A DNA stretch of 64,000 bases from NCBI GenBank assembly GCA_003222395.1, contig QHWB01000031.1:2501-66500 (forward strand). Direction: 5' to 3'. The DNA comes from Acidobacteriota bacterium (lineage in GTDB: Bacteria > Acidobacteriota > Vicinamibacteria > Vicinamibacterales > CAVVIG01). Shown piece after piece: positions 47,017 through 56,680 of the stretch. The notes under the pieces are model-generated. The model ran no database searches. It saw only the letters and a program-made list of their open reading frames with translations, and was not told the origin of the DNA. A program made the position numbers and the translations under genes. Every line of letters starts with the position of its first letter. The first letter of the stretch is position 1.

Positions 47017-47760
47017 TTATCCTGCGCCCAGTGCCGTCAAACGCGCGCACACCTGCGCCGCCAGTTCGGCGTACGTGATGGTCCCGAATTTCAGGAACGC
47101 CCGGTAGTGCTCGACGGCCGTCGCCTGATCGCCCGATTCGTCCGCCACGACGGCCAGGTTGTAATGCGATCGGCGCTGCGCGGATCGATCTGCAGCGCGC
47201 GCCGTAACAGACTGCGGGCATCGGCGACGCGCCCGGCGGCCCGCTGCAGCAGCGCGAGGTTGACGAGCGATTCGACGTTGCGTGGATCGTCGGCGAGCGC
47301 GACGCGGAGCTCCGCCGCGGCCGCGTCGGGGCGATTCGATTGCATCAGCGCCACGCCGAGATTGTTGTGCGCCCTGACGTACTTCGGGTCGAGCGCGATC
47401 GCCCGCTGGGCGGTCTTCGTACAGAAGGCCGAGGTTATTGTGCACTTCCGCGCTCGCGTCGTTCTGCTCGAGCAGCACACGATAATGCGCGAGCGCGCTG
47501 TCGAAGTCGCCCGTGCGGTGGTAGTAGAGCGCCAATTCGAAATGGTTCTCCGGCGGCGTCGAGGGAAGCGGCGGAATCGCAGGCACCGGAACCGGTTCTG
47601 GAACAGCCTTCGCCGGCGTCGTGCGAGGTGAGACCGTCGGCGTCGGTCGTGATGCCGCAGGACGTGCCGCTGTGACGGGCGTTGACGTCCCTCGCGGTCG
47701 TCCCGAGCGCCACGCAGGCAGCGCACAGCGTCCGGCGGCACGCGCCGGGAACGTGGGGGG
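47017..47760 (-). pseudogene. TPR-repeat protein gene with two indels
   Basis: TPR sequence appears in two frames. Upstream frame: ENHFELALYYHRTGDFDSAL, HNNLGLLYE (about 47575-47410). Second frame: RAIALDPKYVRAHNNLGVAL then NRPDAAAAELRVALADDPRN and LLQRAAGRVADARSLLRRAL (about 47405-47170). Back in the first frame: HYNLAVVADESGDQATAVEH to the stop at 47017. The distance between two neighbouring NNLG motifs is 73 nt instead of the canonical 102, a loss of 29 nt; a further one-base loss near 47168 restores the frame. A Pro-rich segment (PEPVPVPAIPPLPSTPP) precedes the repeats. The 5' end is uncertain. As sequenced it cannot make an intact protein. Confidence 0.6.
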
Positions 47761-47867
47761 AATCCACGCTACAGGATTTTGGTCTGTGATCGTTTCGGCA
47801 ATAGTGCCCGTCTGCGTGCAATCGCGTGCAACGCGTCGGGTTAGATGGAAGAGACTGCAGAGACCGT

Positions 47868-48384
47868 TCAGGCCGTGGGCGGCGTCGGCGTCACCTCGAT
47901 CGTGCCCGGCGGGACCTTCTTCTGGAAGATGGCCGCGCCGATGACGCCGCCAATCGTCGAGAAGACCGCGCCGACGAATAACATGACGACGAAGCCGATG
48001 ACGCGCCGGATGAGCACGAAGGCGATGCCGCGATTCGCCTGCTGCTGCTGGAGGCGGTCGATCATGTCGCGCATTTCCGGAGGCATCGGCCCCATCATGT
48101 CGATGAGCCGCTGCGCGAAGTTCCGCTCCAGCGGCGCCATGACGATGTCGATTGGAATCGACAGAATGAGGTGAACGACGGCGCCGACCAGACCCGCGAG
48201 CAGCCCCGCCAGCGCGCCGTCGCCGACCGTCATCGGCGCAGGATGATTCTCCTGAAACACGTACGCGGCGACGACTCCGCCGCCAATCACCCACATGCAG
48301 CAGCAGACGTTGCCGAGGTACACGATCGGCAACGCCGACAGCACGCCCATCACGAGCCCGCCGACGAGCGCCGGCTGCGTGAAG

Positions 48385-48407
<23 letters not shown>
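47868..48407 (-). CDS. Polytopic membrane protein of unknown function
   Basis: 179 residues with four predicted TM segments: about 12-32 (ALVGGLVMGVLSALPIVYLG), 38-50 with CCCMWVIGGGVVAAYVF, 64-88 (GALAGLLAGLVGAVVHLIL) and 135-165 (FVVMLFVGAVFSTIGGVIGA). Between the third and fourth lies a Met-rich cytoplasmic helix (MMGPMPPEMRDMIDRLQQQQ). I recognise it as a small conserved membrane protein type often seen in Acidobacteria, without function. Its start overlaps the end of the inositol-phosphate synthase gene by 23 bp, so the two are translated together. Confidence 0.75.
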
Positions 48408-49707
<1,300 letters not shown>

Positions 49708-49714
49708 ACTATAT

Positions 49715-49811
49715 AGCTATCAGCTTTCAGCTGTCAGCTGTCAGCTGTCAGCTGTCAGCTTTCGGCAATGAGGCGTCAGCTGTAAGCTGATAGCCGAAGG
49801 CTGATAGCTGA
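49715..49811. repeat. Bidirectional heptamer array (AGCTATC/AGCTGTC and AGCTGAT)
   Basis: From 49715 to 49771 the units AGCTATC, AGCTTTC and five or so AGCTGTC run in one orientation; from 49777 to 49811 AGCTGTA, AGCTGATAG and CTGATAGCTGAC run towards the next ATG. The array fills the whole divergent spacer between ino1 (-) and the methyltransferase (+), so both starts lie within a few bases of repeat units. Confidence 0.92.
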
Positions 49812-49816
49812 CAAAT

Positions 49817-50380
49817 ATGTTTTTGAAACGCGGCGAACCGTACGCGCTCGTCGTCGGGATGGCAGGCGTGAAGATGGGCGATCGATTCCTGCAGATTGGC
49901 TGCGCCGACGGCGGACGCCTCGCGGCCATCGCGCAGAAGGTCGGCCTCTCGGGACGCGCCGTCGCGGTCGCGCCCGACGAGCCGTCGGCCGCGCGCGCGC
50001 GAAAAGGTGCGGCGAACGCCGGCGTGCTCGTCGATGTCGAGGTCGCGCCGCCGACGCGACTGCCCGTCGACGACGCTGCATTCGATCTCGTCATCGTCGA
50101 CGACACGGCGGGACTGATGGGCAGGATGCGGCCCGAAGATCGCGTCACGACCGTCCGCGAGCTGCTGCGAGTCGCGCGGCCGGGCGGCCGCGTGATGGTC
50201 GTCGGCGCTGCGCCTCGCGGCGGCCTCGGCGCGCTCCTCTCGCGCGGCCAGAGTGCTCCCTTGTTCGCCGCGTCGGGCGACGCGATCAGATCTCTTCAGG
50301 CGGACGGCTTCAGGTCGGTCCGCACCCTGGCAGAGCGCGAAGGTCTCGTGTTTGTGGAGGGAATCAAACCGAGAGACTGA
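49817..50380 (+). CDS. Class I SAM-dependent methyltransferase
   Basis: 187 residues with the Rossmann motif I DRFLQIGCADGGRLAAIAQK near residue 22, an acidic ribose-contacting segment (VAVAPDEPSA), motif II/III DDAAFDLVIVDD and LRVARPGGRVMVVGAAP (motif V/VI). UbiE/COQ5-like small enzymes look like this. Substrate unknown. ATG 49817 comes five bases after the heptamer array; no Shine-Dalgarno sequence. Confidence 0.82.
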   Translation: MFLKRGEPYALVVGMAGVKMGDRFLQIGCADGGRLAAIAQKVGLSGRAVAVAPDEPSAARARKGAANAGVLVDVEVAPPTRLPVDDAAFDLVIVDDTAGLMGRMRPEDRVTTVRELLRVARPGGRVMVVGAAPRGGLGALLSRGQSAPLFAASGDAIRSLQADGFRSVRTLAEREGLVFVEGIKPRD

Positions 50381-50384
50381 TGCG

Positions 50385-51152
50385 CTACCGCGCGCACGTC
50401 AAATGTCTGCCGCCGTCGATCGGAATCGTTTCTCCAGTCATCCAGCCCGCCCGCTCCGACGCGAGAAACACGATCAGGTCGGCGATTTCGTCGGCGTTTC
50501 CCGGACGTCCCAGCGGATGCGTCGTCTTCGAGCGCTCGAGGAATGCGGCGTACTGCTCCTCCTGCATGCCCGAGCGGCGATGAAGGTTGGTGACGGTCAC
50601 GCCGGGATTCACGGCGTTGACGCGCACGCCGAGCGGCGCCATTTCGATCGCCGCGCAGCGCGTGAGGTGATCGACGCCGGCTTTGCTGACGCAGTACGCC
50701 AGCACTCCGGGAAACGACCGCAATCCGTTGACGCTCGAAACGTTGACGACCGATCCTTTGCGCTCGGTCAGGTGCGGCGCGGCGGCGCGCATCAGTCGAA
50801 ACGGCGCCCGCAGATTGATCGCCATCATCGAGTCCCACAACTCGTCGGTCGTGGCTTCGAGCGTCGCCGCGGCGATGATACCGGCCGCGTTCACGAGGAC
50901 GTCGATGCGGCGGAACATTTCGAGCGCGGCCGCGACGATGCGGGCAGGCGCGTCCTCCGAGGTGACGTCGGCGACGCAAGGCACCGCCTGGCCGCCGGCA
51001 GCGCGCACTTCGCGCACCACTTCGGCCAGCTCGGTTTCCTGACGGCCGACGACGACGACCGATCCGCGATTGCCGCCAAACGCGCGGGCCGCCGCGCGGC
51101 CGATCCCGCTGGTCGCACCGGTGACGATAATCGTCTTGTCAGCAAAGGACAT
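50385..51152 (-). CDS. Short-chain dehydrogenase/reductase
   Basis: 255 residues from ATG 51152 (MSFADKTIIVTGATSGIG). Cofactor motif TGATSGIG; NAAG at VLVNAAGIIAAAT; catalytic Ser-Tyr-Lys in NVSSVNG and YCVSKAG; C-terminal PLGRPGNADEIADLIVFLAS and WMTGETIPIDGGRHL. A typical classical SDR, FabG-like in length and tail; the substrate cannot be fixed from sequence. It converges on the methyltransferase with a 4-bp gap. An upstream ATG at 51185 would add eleven residues without family support. Confidence 0.88.
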   Translation of the reverse strand: MSFADKTIIVTGATSGIGRAAARAFGGNRGSVVVVGRQETELAEVVREVRAAGGQAVPCVADVTSEDAPARIVAAALEMFRRIDVLVNAAGIIAAATLEATTDELWDSMMAINLRAPFRLMRAAAPHLTERKGSVVNVSSVNGLRSFPGVLAYCVSKAGVDHLTRCAAIEMAPLGVRVNAVNPGVTVTNLHRRSGMQEEQYAAFLERSKTTHPLGRPGNADEIADLIVFLASERAGWMTGETIPIDGGRHLTCAR

Positions 51153-51275
51153 GGGGGGCAGTCTAGCGCAGGGGACACGTGTCACGCGCGGAGCACAACC
51201 CGGCGGGGCCGAATCGACGCTAACTCGCGAAGTTTCAACGGAAACGGGCGATGCACCTAGGCAAAGGTTTTGCGT

Positions 51276-52292
51276 TTGAACACTCTGGTGCCTGATCTTT
51301 ATTCGGCGCGCGAAATCGCTCTAGCCGCAGGTGTCCCCGAGGACCAGGTCGTCCTGCCGTCGGCCTACGTGCCGCACGCCGAGGCGGTCCGAATCGGCGC
51401 CACCCTCGTCATGGCGCGCCGCGGTGCAGGCTCGGCGTCGCCGGAGCCGCTGTTTACGGTTTTTTCGCATGGCGCAACGGGTCTTCGGTCGCCGCGCGTG
51501 TTCGCGCTGTCGAGCACGCTGCACGCCACCATTCTCGCCGTCGCCGTGTTCATCGCGACGTTCAACCTCGCGCCCCGTGCGGCTGTGCTGATGCAGGAGC
51601 CGCATCCGGCCGACCTGATGAGGCTCGTATTCCTGGCCACACCGGGACCCGGAGGCGGCGGGGGCGGCGGCGGGCTGCAGCAGAAGGCGCCACCGCCGAA
51701 GGCGATGCGCGAAGGCCGCCACGCGATCAACAGCCCGGTTCCGACGCCGAAGCCGATCGTGGAGCAGCCGGCGCCGCCCGAACCGCTCAAATCCGAACAG
51801 CTGCCAGCCGTCGTCGCGCCGATTGTCAATTCGCCGGCCGATGCGCGAACCCGCATCGGCGTACTCGAGGAAACGAAGGCCGCGGCCGAGACCCAAGGAC
51901 CTGGCGTCGGAGGCGGCGGCGCCGGAACCGGCAATGGAACGGGACTTGGGCAAGGCAGCGGAAGCGGCGTCGGTCCGGGATCGGGCGGCGGCATCGGCGG
52001 CGGTCCCTATCGGCCTGGAAGCGGCATCCAACCGCCGCGGCTGCTGCGCGAAGTGAAGGCCGATTACACGGAAGAGGCACGGCTGCGCGCGATTTCCGGT
52101 GAGGTCGTGCTCGAGATCGTCGTACGCCGTGACGGAAGCGTCGGCGACGCGAAAATTCTCCAGGGACTTGGTGGAGGCTTGAACGAGCGCGCACTGCAGG
52201 CCGTGCGGCAGTGGCGCTTCGCGCCGGCGCAGCGCCAGGGCGTGCCGGTCGATGTGATCGTCGAAGTCGCCGTCGAATTCAAGCTCCGCTGA
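51276..52292 (+). CDS. TonB-family energy transducer with N-terminal helix-turn-helix-like segment
   Basis: About 338 residues; TTG 51276 after AAAGG is preferred to TTG 51270. Residues 1-45 (PDLYSAREIALAAGVPEDQV) look like a MerR-type helix-turn-helix. A single TM segment (LHATILAVAVFIATFNLA) near 85-105 follows, then Pro-rich and Gly-rich spans (a run of eight Gly around 130) and a TonB C-terminal domain: PPRLLREVKADYTEEARLRA, GEVVLEIVVRRDGSVGDAKI and AVRQWRFAPAQRQGVPV. It should couple the proton gradient to outer-membrane receptors. The cytoplasmic HTH in front of a TonB protein is unusual. Begins a set with a 2-TM protein and a VWA protein. Confidence 0.85.
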   Translation: MNTLVPDLYSAREIALAAGVPEDQVVLPSAYVPHAEAVRIGATLVMARRGAGSASPEPLFTVFSHGATGLRSPRVFALSSTLHATILAVAVFIATFNLAPRAAVLMQEPHPADLMRLVFLATPGPGGGGGGGGLQQKAPPPKAMREGRHAINSPVPTPKPIVEQPAPPEPLKSEQLPAVVAPIVNSPADARTRIGVLEETKAAAETQGPGVGGGGAGTGNGTGLGQGSGSGVGPGSGGGIGGGPYRPGSGIQPPRLLREVKADYTEEARLRAISGEVVLEIVVRRDGSVGDAKILQGLGGGLNERALQAVRQWRFAPAQRQGVPVDVIVEVAVEFKLR

Positions 52293-52313
52293 GCAGACGA
52301 ATCGTCATCGCGA

Positions 52314-53081
52314 ATGACTGCCGCGAGCGAAGAGCGAGCGGCGACAGACAAGGAAATGTCGATCCTACTCGTGGTCACGCTCGTTTCGATGCTGCTGGCG
52401 CTCGTGATGACCGTCATCGCGTGGCGCGTGGCGCGCGAAGAGCGGCGCCGGTCCGAGGCGCGCGTTGCCGCGCTCGCCGCCGACATCCAGACGGCAGTGG
52501 CCGCGTCGGCGGTCGGCATGCGCGCCGAGCCGCGTCTGCGTGCCGTCACTCCGACGCCGATTTCGAGCGGCGATCTGTTTGCCGCCGGGCCATCGGCGGC
52601 CAGCTCGCGATCGGTCATCGTGATCGGCGTCGGCCTGTTCGTGTTCGCCACCGCGGCGGCGCTCGCCGTGGTGCTCAGCAGCGGATTGCGATCGCGCACC
52701 GCTACGGCGCCTGCGGCGCCCGCCTTGCAAAATCAGCCGACGCCGACGACTGGTGCTAACCCGACGTCATCGGTTCCGCTCGAGCTCGTCGCGCTCGGTC
52801 ATCAACGGGACGGCGATCGGTTGATCGTTCGGGGCGTGATCAGGAATCCCTCGAGCGGGGGCCGGACGGATCGGCTGACCGCCGTCGTCTTCCTGTTCGA
52901 CCGCGACGGCGGATTCGTGACGAGCGGGCGGGCGTCGATCGAGCCGGCGGTTCTGCCGCCCGGGGGGGAATCGACATTTCTGGTGACCGTGCCCGGCGCA
53001 GCCGACGTGGGCCGCTATCGAGTAAGCTTCCGAAGCGACAGCGGCATCGTGCCGCACGTGGACAGGCGAACGAGGTCATGA
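52314..53081 (+). CDS. Two-TM protein with periplasmic FxLYD-like domain
   Basis: 255 residues. TM1 at about 15-38 (ILLVVTLVSMLLALVMTVIA), a charged cytoplasmic segment (REERRRSEARVAALAADIQT), TM2 at about 100-124 (VIVIGVGLFVFATAAALAVV), a Thr/Pro linker, and a C-terminal beta domain of about 100 residues (HQRDGDRLIVRGVIRNPSSG, VVFLFDRDGGFVTSGRA) of FxLYD type, seen in many cell-envelope proteins. Function unknown. Its stop overlaps the VWA protein start by 4 bp (ATGA), so the two act together. Confidence 0.78.
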   Translation: MTAASEERAATDKEMSILLVVTLVSMLLALVMTVIAWRVAREERRRSEARVAALAADIQTAVAASAVGMRAEPRLRAVTPTPISSGDLFAAGPSAASSRSVIVIGVGLFVFATAAALAVVLSSGLRSRTATAPAAPALQNQPTPTTGANPTSSVPLELVALGHQRDGDRLIVRGVIRNPSSGGRTDRLTAVVFLFDRDGGFVTSGRASIEPAVLPPGGESTFLVTVPGAADVGRYRVSFRSDSGIVPHVDRRTRS

Positions 53082-54118
53082 ATCTGAAGTCGCGCGTTCT
53101 CGCCGTCGCCGCGCTGTTCGCCGTCGTCGTGGTCGCACTCGACGCGCAGCAGCAGAACGAGCCCGGCTTCCGCTTCAAGAGCGGTGTCGAGCTGATCAAC
53201 GTCACTGCGACTGTAACGGATGCCGGCGGCCGGTTCGTCTCGGGCCTGCGGCAGGAAGATTTCGCGGTCTACGAAGACGATCAGCCGGTCGACGTATCGC
53301 ATTTCAGCGCGGATCGCGTGCCCGTCAGCCTCGGCATTGCGCTCGACACGAGCGGGAGCATGGCGGGGCAGAAGATTCAGGCCGCTCAGGAAGCGCTGGA
53401 TCGATTCCTGTACGACCTCCTCGACAAGCAGGACGAGATCTTCCTGTACCGCTTCAGCAACGTCCCGGTGCTCCTGCAGTCGTGGACCTCGGATCGCCAG
53501 CTCTTGTCGCGCGTCCTTGGACGGATCACGCCGAACGGCGGAACGGCGATGTACGATGCGGTGTCAGAAGCGATTCCACTCGCGCAGCGCGGTCAGCATC
53601 GCAAGAAGGCGCTGCTGGTCATCTCGGATGGCAACGACACCACGAGCGGAACCGACATCCGCTCGTTGAAGCAGCAGATTCGTGAGAGCGAAGTGCTCGT
53701 CTACGCGATTGGCATCGACGGCGAGGAGGAAACGAACACCTATCGTCCTCCGCCGCGCGCGCCGATTCCGATTCCGATGCCGTTTCCGCCCGGCCGCCGG
53801 GGACGGGGGTGGCCGTTTCCGCCGACGGGGGGCGGCGGCGGCACGAGCGGGTGGCCGCGCAGCGCACGCGGCGACGACCGAGTCAACATCGTCGCGCTTC
53901 GCGAGATGACCGATGACAGCGGCGGGCGTACCGAGATCATTCGCGACGCGCGCGATCTCAATCCGTCGACGGCGAGCATCGCCGACGAGTTGAGCAAGCA
54001 GTACTACCTCGGATATCAGGCAAGCGGAAAGAAAGACGGGCGCTGGCACGCGATCCGTGTCGAAGTGCGGAACCACAACTACCGCGTGCGCGCGCGCCGC
54101 GGTTACGTCGCGAGCTGA
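53078..54118 (+). CDS. Secreted VWA-domain protein
   Basis: 346 residues with signal peptide (VLAVAALFAVVVVALDAQQ). An N-terminal strand region (GVELINVTATVTDAGGRFVS, QEDFAVYEDD) precedes a von Willebrand A domain with the MIDAS motif D90-x-S92-x-S94 (LGIALDTSGSMAG), Thr in NGGTAMYDAV and Asp in LLVISDGNDTT. Between helices is a Pro/Gly-rich loop (about 230-270: PPPRAPIPIPMPFPPGRRGR). The family (VWFA-related Acidobacteria domain) is abundant in this phylum and likely mediates metal-dependent protein contacts. Translationally coupled to the 2-TM protein. Confidence 0.9.
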   Translation: MNLKSRVLAVAALFAVVVVALDAQQQNEPGFRFKSGVELINVTATVTDAGGRFVSGLRQEDFAVYEDDQPVDVSHFSADRVPVSLGIALDTSGSMAGQKIQAAQEALDRFLYDLLDKQDEIFLYRFSNVPVLLQSWTSDRQLLSRVLGRITPNGGTAMYDAVSEAIPLAQRGQHRKKALLVISDGNDTTSGTDIRSLKQQIRESEVLVYAIGIDGEEETNTYRPPPRAPIPIPMPFPPGRRGRGWPFPPTGGGGGTSGWPRSARGDDRVNIVALREMTDDSGGRTEIIRDARDLNPSTASIADELSKQYYLGYQASGKKDGRWHAIRVEVRNHNYRVRARRGYVAS

Positions 54119-54131
54119 AATAGAATGGCGC

Positions 54132-54863
54132 GTGCCCTTGCTCGCCGTCGCGCTCGGTCTCAGCCTGCTCGGCGGCTTCGGCGGACTGGCGGTCGCGTCG
54201 AGCCTCCTCGTTCTTCCCGTCGGGATGCGCAGCCGGCTGGTACCGTGGCTGGTGAGCTACGCGGTCGGCGCGCTGCTCGGCGTCGCGCTGATTGAGCTGC
54301 TGCCGCAGGCGCTGGCCGGACTGAGCCCGCGCCGGGTCTTCGCGACGCTCCTCGTCGGCATCCTGACGTTCTTCGTCCTCGAGAAGTTCGCGTTGTGGAG
54401 GCACTGCCACACGGACGAGTGTGAAGTGCATGGATCGAGCGGCCCGCTCGTGCTGATCGGTGACGCGGCGCACAACTTCATGGACGGCGCGGTCATCGGC
54501 GCCGCTGTGTTCACTTCGATCCCCGTCGCAATCAGTACTGCCGTCGCCGTACTGGCGCACGAGATTCCTCACGAGGTGGGCGACTTCGCGATCCTCCTCC
54601 ACTCCGGCTACAGCCGCCAGCGTGCGCTGATGTACAACGCGCTGGCCGAGGCCGCGGGCCTGCTCGGCGCCGGGCTCGCGTTCGTGTTCCTCGATTCCGT
54701 CCCGCGCGTCGCTCCGTACTTCCTCGCGTTCGCGACGGCGAGCTTCCTCTACGTCGCGATGTCTGATCTCATCCCGGATCTTCACCGCGGCACGTTCGAC
54801 GACAACCCGATCCGGCAGGTCGTCCTCGTTGGCGCCGGCATTGGAACCGTCCTGCTCCTGTAG
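54132..54863 (+). CDS. ZIP-family divalent metal transporter
   Basis: 243 residues from GTG 54132. About eight hydrophobic segments (LLAVALGLSLLGGFGGLAVA, LVPWLVSYAVGALLGVALIE, etc.). The two ZIP metal-site helices are GDAAHNFMDGAVIG and LAHEIPHEVGDFAILLHSG, with the H-x3-D and HEx3HE patterns. A His/Asp/Glu-containing loop (WRHCHTDECEVH) precedes the first. Imports Zn2+, Fe2+ or similar. The next gene, an iron-storing/exporting VIT1 fusion, is 7 bp away, suggesting linked metal handling. Confidence 0.93.
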   Translation: MPLLAVALGLSLLGGFGGLAVASSLLVLPVGMRSRLVPWLVSYAVGALLGVALIELLPQALAGLSPRRVFATLLVGILTFFVLEKFALWRHCHTDECEVHGSSGPLVLIGDAAHNFMDGAVIGAAVFTSIPVAISTAVAVLAHEIPHEVGDFAILLHSGYSRQRALMYNALAEAAGLLGAGLAFVFLDSVPRVAPYFLAFATASFLYVAMSDLIPDLHRGTFDDNPIRQVVLVGAGIGTVLLL

Positions 54864-54870
54864 CTGCGAC

Positions 54871-56007
54871 ATGGAGCCGCGCAACCTTTCGACCGTCCAG
54901 AAGATGTGGCGCCGCGAAGTCGAAGCGGCGGCCACCTACCGGCATCTCGCCGAGCGCGAGCGCGATCGCAAACGCAAAGACATCCTGCTGCGGCTCGCCG
55001 GGCAGGAGGACAAGCACGCCGCCCGCTGGTCCGAGCGGATCGCGATGGCGACAGGGCACGCGCCCGATCCGAAAGAGGTCGAGCGCGGCCTCTCGTGGTT
55101 TCAACGCATCTCGGATCCGAGTGTCGTGCTGCATCGTCTCGAGCAGGAAGAGACGAAAGCCGAAGCCGAGTACGACGAGCTGATGGCGAAGCTCAGCGAT
55201 CCAACCGATCGACAAATCGCCAAGGAGGCGATGCTGGAGGAGCGTGACCACGCCGTCATTCTTCGGACGCTCGCCGGCGGCGCGATGCCGACGCCGCGGT
55301 CGGCGCTCGACACGATCCTGCACCGCGAGCGGTGGCACGTTCGCGGCACCGGCTGGATCGGCGACGCCATCTACGGCGTCAACGACGGACTCGGCGCCGT
55401 GTTCGGCATCGTCTCAGGCATGGCAGGGTACACCGGCGGCAGCCAGGTCGTGCTCGCGGCCGGACTCGCCGGCACGTTGGCGAGCGCGCTGTCGATGGGA
55501 GCCGGCGCGTATCTCGCCTCCAAGTCGGAGCGCGAGGTGTACGAGTCGGAGGTCTCGCGCGAGCGCGCCGAGATTGAAGAAGACCCGCACGAAGAGCTGC
55601 TGGAGCTCGAGCTGTTCTATCAGCTGAAAGGCTTCTCGCCGGAAGAAGCGCGCGCGATGGCCGAGCGGATCCAGAAGGAGCCGAAGCAATTCCTGCGCAC
55701 GCTCGTGCACGAAGAGCTCGGATTGTCGGAGGAAACATTCCCGAACCCGCTGCGCTCGACCATATCGGCGTCGATCTCGACGGCGATCGGCGGCTTCATC
55801 CCGATCATCCCGTTCTTCTTCGCCGTCGGCATGCCGGCCGTCATCGCGTCGTTCATCATCAGCACGATCGCGCATTTCATCGTCGGTGCCTCGAAAGCGT
55901 TGATTACGACGCGTTCGTGGTGGGCGAGCGGCCTGGAGATGACGGTCGTCGGGATTATCGAAGCCGCAATCACGTACGGGCTCGGCGTCGCCTTCGCTGG
56001 CCACTAG
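54871..56007 (+). CDS. Rubrerythrin-VIT1 fusion, iron exporter (MbfA-like)
   Basis: 378 residues. The N-terminal ~140 residues are a ferritin-like/rubrerythrin helical bundle with di-iron-type ligands (REVEAAATYRHLAERE, LAGQEDKHAARW, HRLEQEETKAEAEYDEL, MLEERDHAVIL). The C-terminal part is a VIT1/CCC1 domain with five TM helices and GWIGDAIYGVNDGLGAVFGI, SMGAGAYLASKSEREVYESE and EELGLSEETFPNPL. MbfA-type proteins export iron or manganese sensed by the N-terminal domain, protecting against peroxide and iron excess. ATG 54871 is preferred to an earlier in-frame start because it matches the domain. Confidence 0.93.
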   Translation: MEPRNLSTVQKMWRREVEAAATYRHLAERERDRKRKDILLRLAGQEDKHAARWSERIAMATGHAPDPKEVERGLSWFQRISDPSVVLHRLEQEETKAEAEYDELMAKLSDPTDRQIAKEAMLEERDHAVILRTLAGGAMPTPRSALDTILHRERWHVRGTGWIGDAIYGVNDGLGAVFGIVSGMAGYTGGSQVVLAAGLAGTLASALSMGAGAYLASKSEREVYESEVSRERAEIEEDPHEELLELELFYQLKGFSPEEARAMAERIQKEPKQFLRTLVHEELGLSEETFPNPLRSTISASISTAIGGFIPIIPFFFAVGMPAVIASFIISTIAHFIVGASKALITTRSWWASGLEMTVVGIIEAAITYGLGVAFAGH

Positions 56008-56119
56008 AGAGGACACGGCGCGTCGCGCGCCGCCGCGATTCAATCGTTTTTCGCCGATTACCGGCCGAAGCATCTGGCATTTGGTTTGCCCTCTTGCTGA
56101 GCAGAGGCGGAGGTGCAAC

Positions 56120-56680
56120 ATGCTCGACAAATTGGCTGCGGCCGCGGCCGCGTGTCTGCTGACGGCGAACATCGCGGCGGCGGCATCGGTCGACCGAAGC
56201 GAACGGAAAGATTTTCAGATCTTGAAAGACGTCGCGAACACCGTCGATCGCTACGTGCACTTCACGATCTTCGACGACGTGAGCGCGAGCGTGAAGGACG
56301 GCGTGGTGACGCTCACCGGCAAGGTGACGATGCCCTACAAGCGCGACGACATCGAGAAGCGCGTGTCGAAGATCGACGGTGTGACGAGCGTCCGCGACAA
56401 CATCACGGTGCTGCCGGTGTCGACGTTCGACGACGACCTGCGGATCAGGATCGCGCGGTCGATCTACAACAACGCGAACTTCTGGAACTACGCCGTCATG
56501 CCGAACCCGCCGATTCACATCGTGGTCGAGCGGGGCCGCGTCACGCTGACCGGCGTCGTCAACAGCGATGTCGATCGCATGCTCGCCCGCTCGCTGGCGT
56601 CGCAGTTCGGCGCGTTCGCCGTGAACAACGAGCTGAAGACGGACGCGGAGGTCCGCGACGCGCTTGAGAAATCCGAATGA
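56120..56680 (+). CDS. Periplasmic BON-domain protein (two BON repeats)
   Basis: 186 residues with signal peptide (KLAAAAAACLLTANIAAAAS). First BON domain at about 40-105 (FDDVSASVKDGVVTLTGKVT, VTSVRDNITVLPVS); second at about 112-170 (LRIRIARSIYNN, GRVTLTGVVNSDVDRMLARS). BON proteins such as OsmY bind membranes and are induced by osmotic or envelope stress. GGAGG at 56109-56113 confirms ATG 56120. It overlaps the hydrolase gene by 17 bp. Confidence 0.9.
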   Translation: MLDKLAAAAAACLLTANIAAAASVDRSERKDFQILKDVANTVDRYVHFTIFDDVSASVKDGVVTLTGKVTMPYKRDDIEKRVSKIDGVTSVRDNITVLPVSTFDDDLRIRIARSIYNNANFWNYAVMPNPPIHIVVERGRVTLTGVVNSDVDRMLARSLASQFGAFAVNNELKTDAEVRDALEKSE

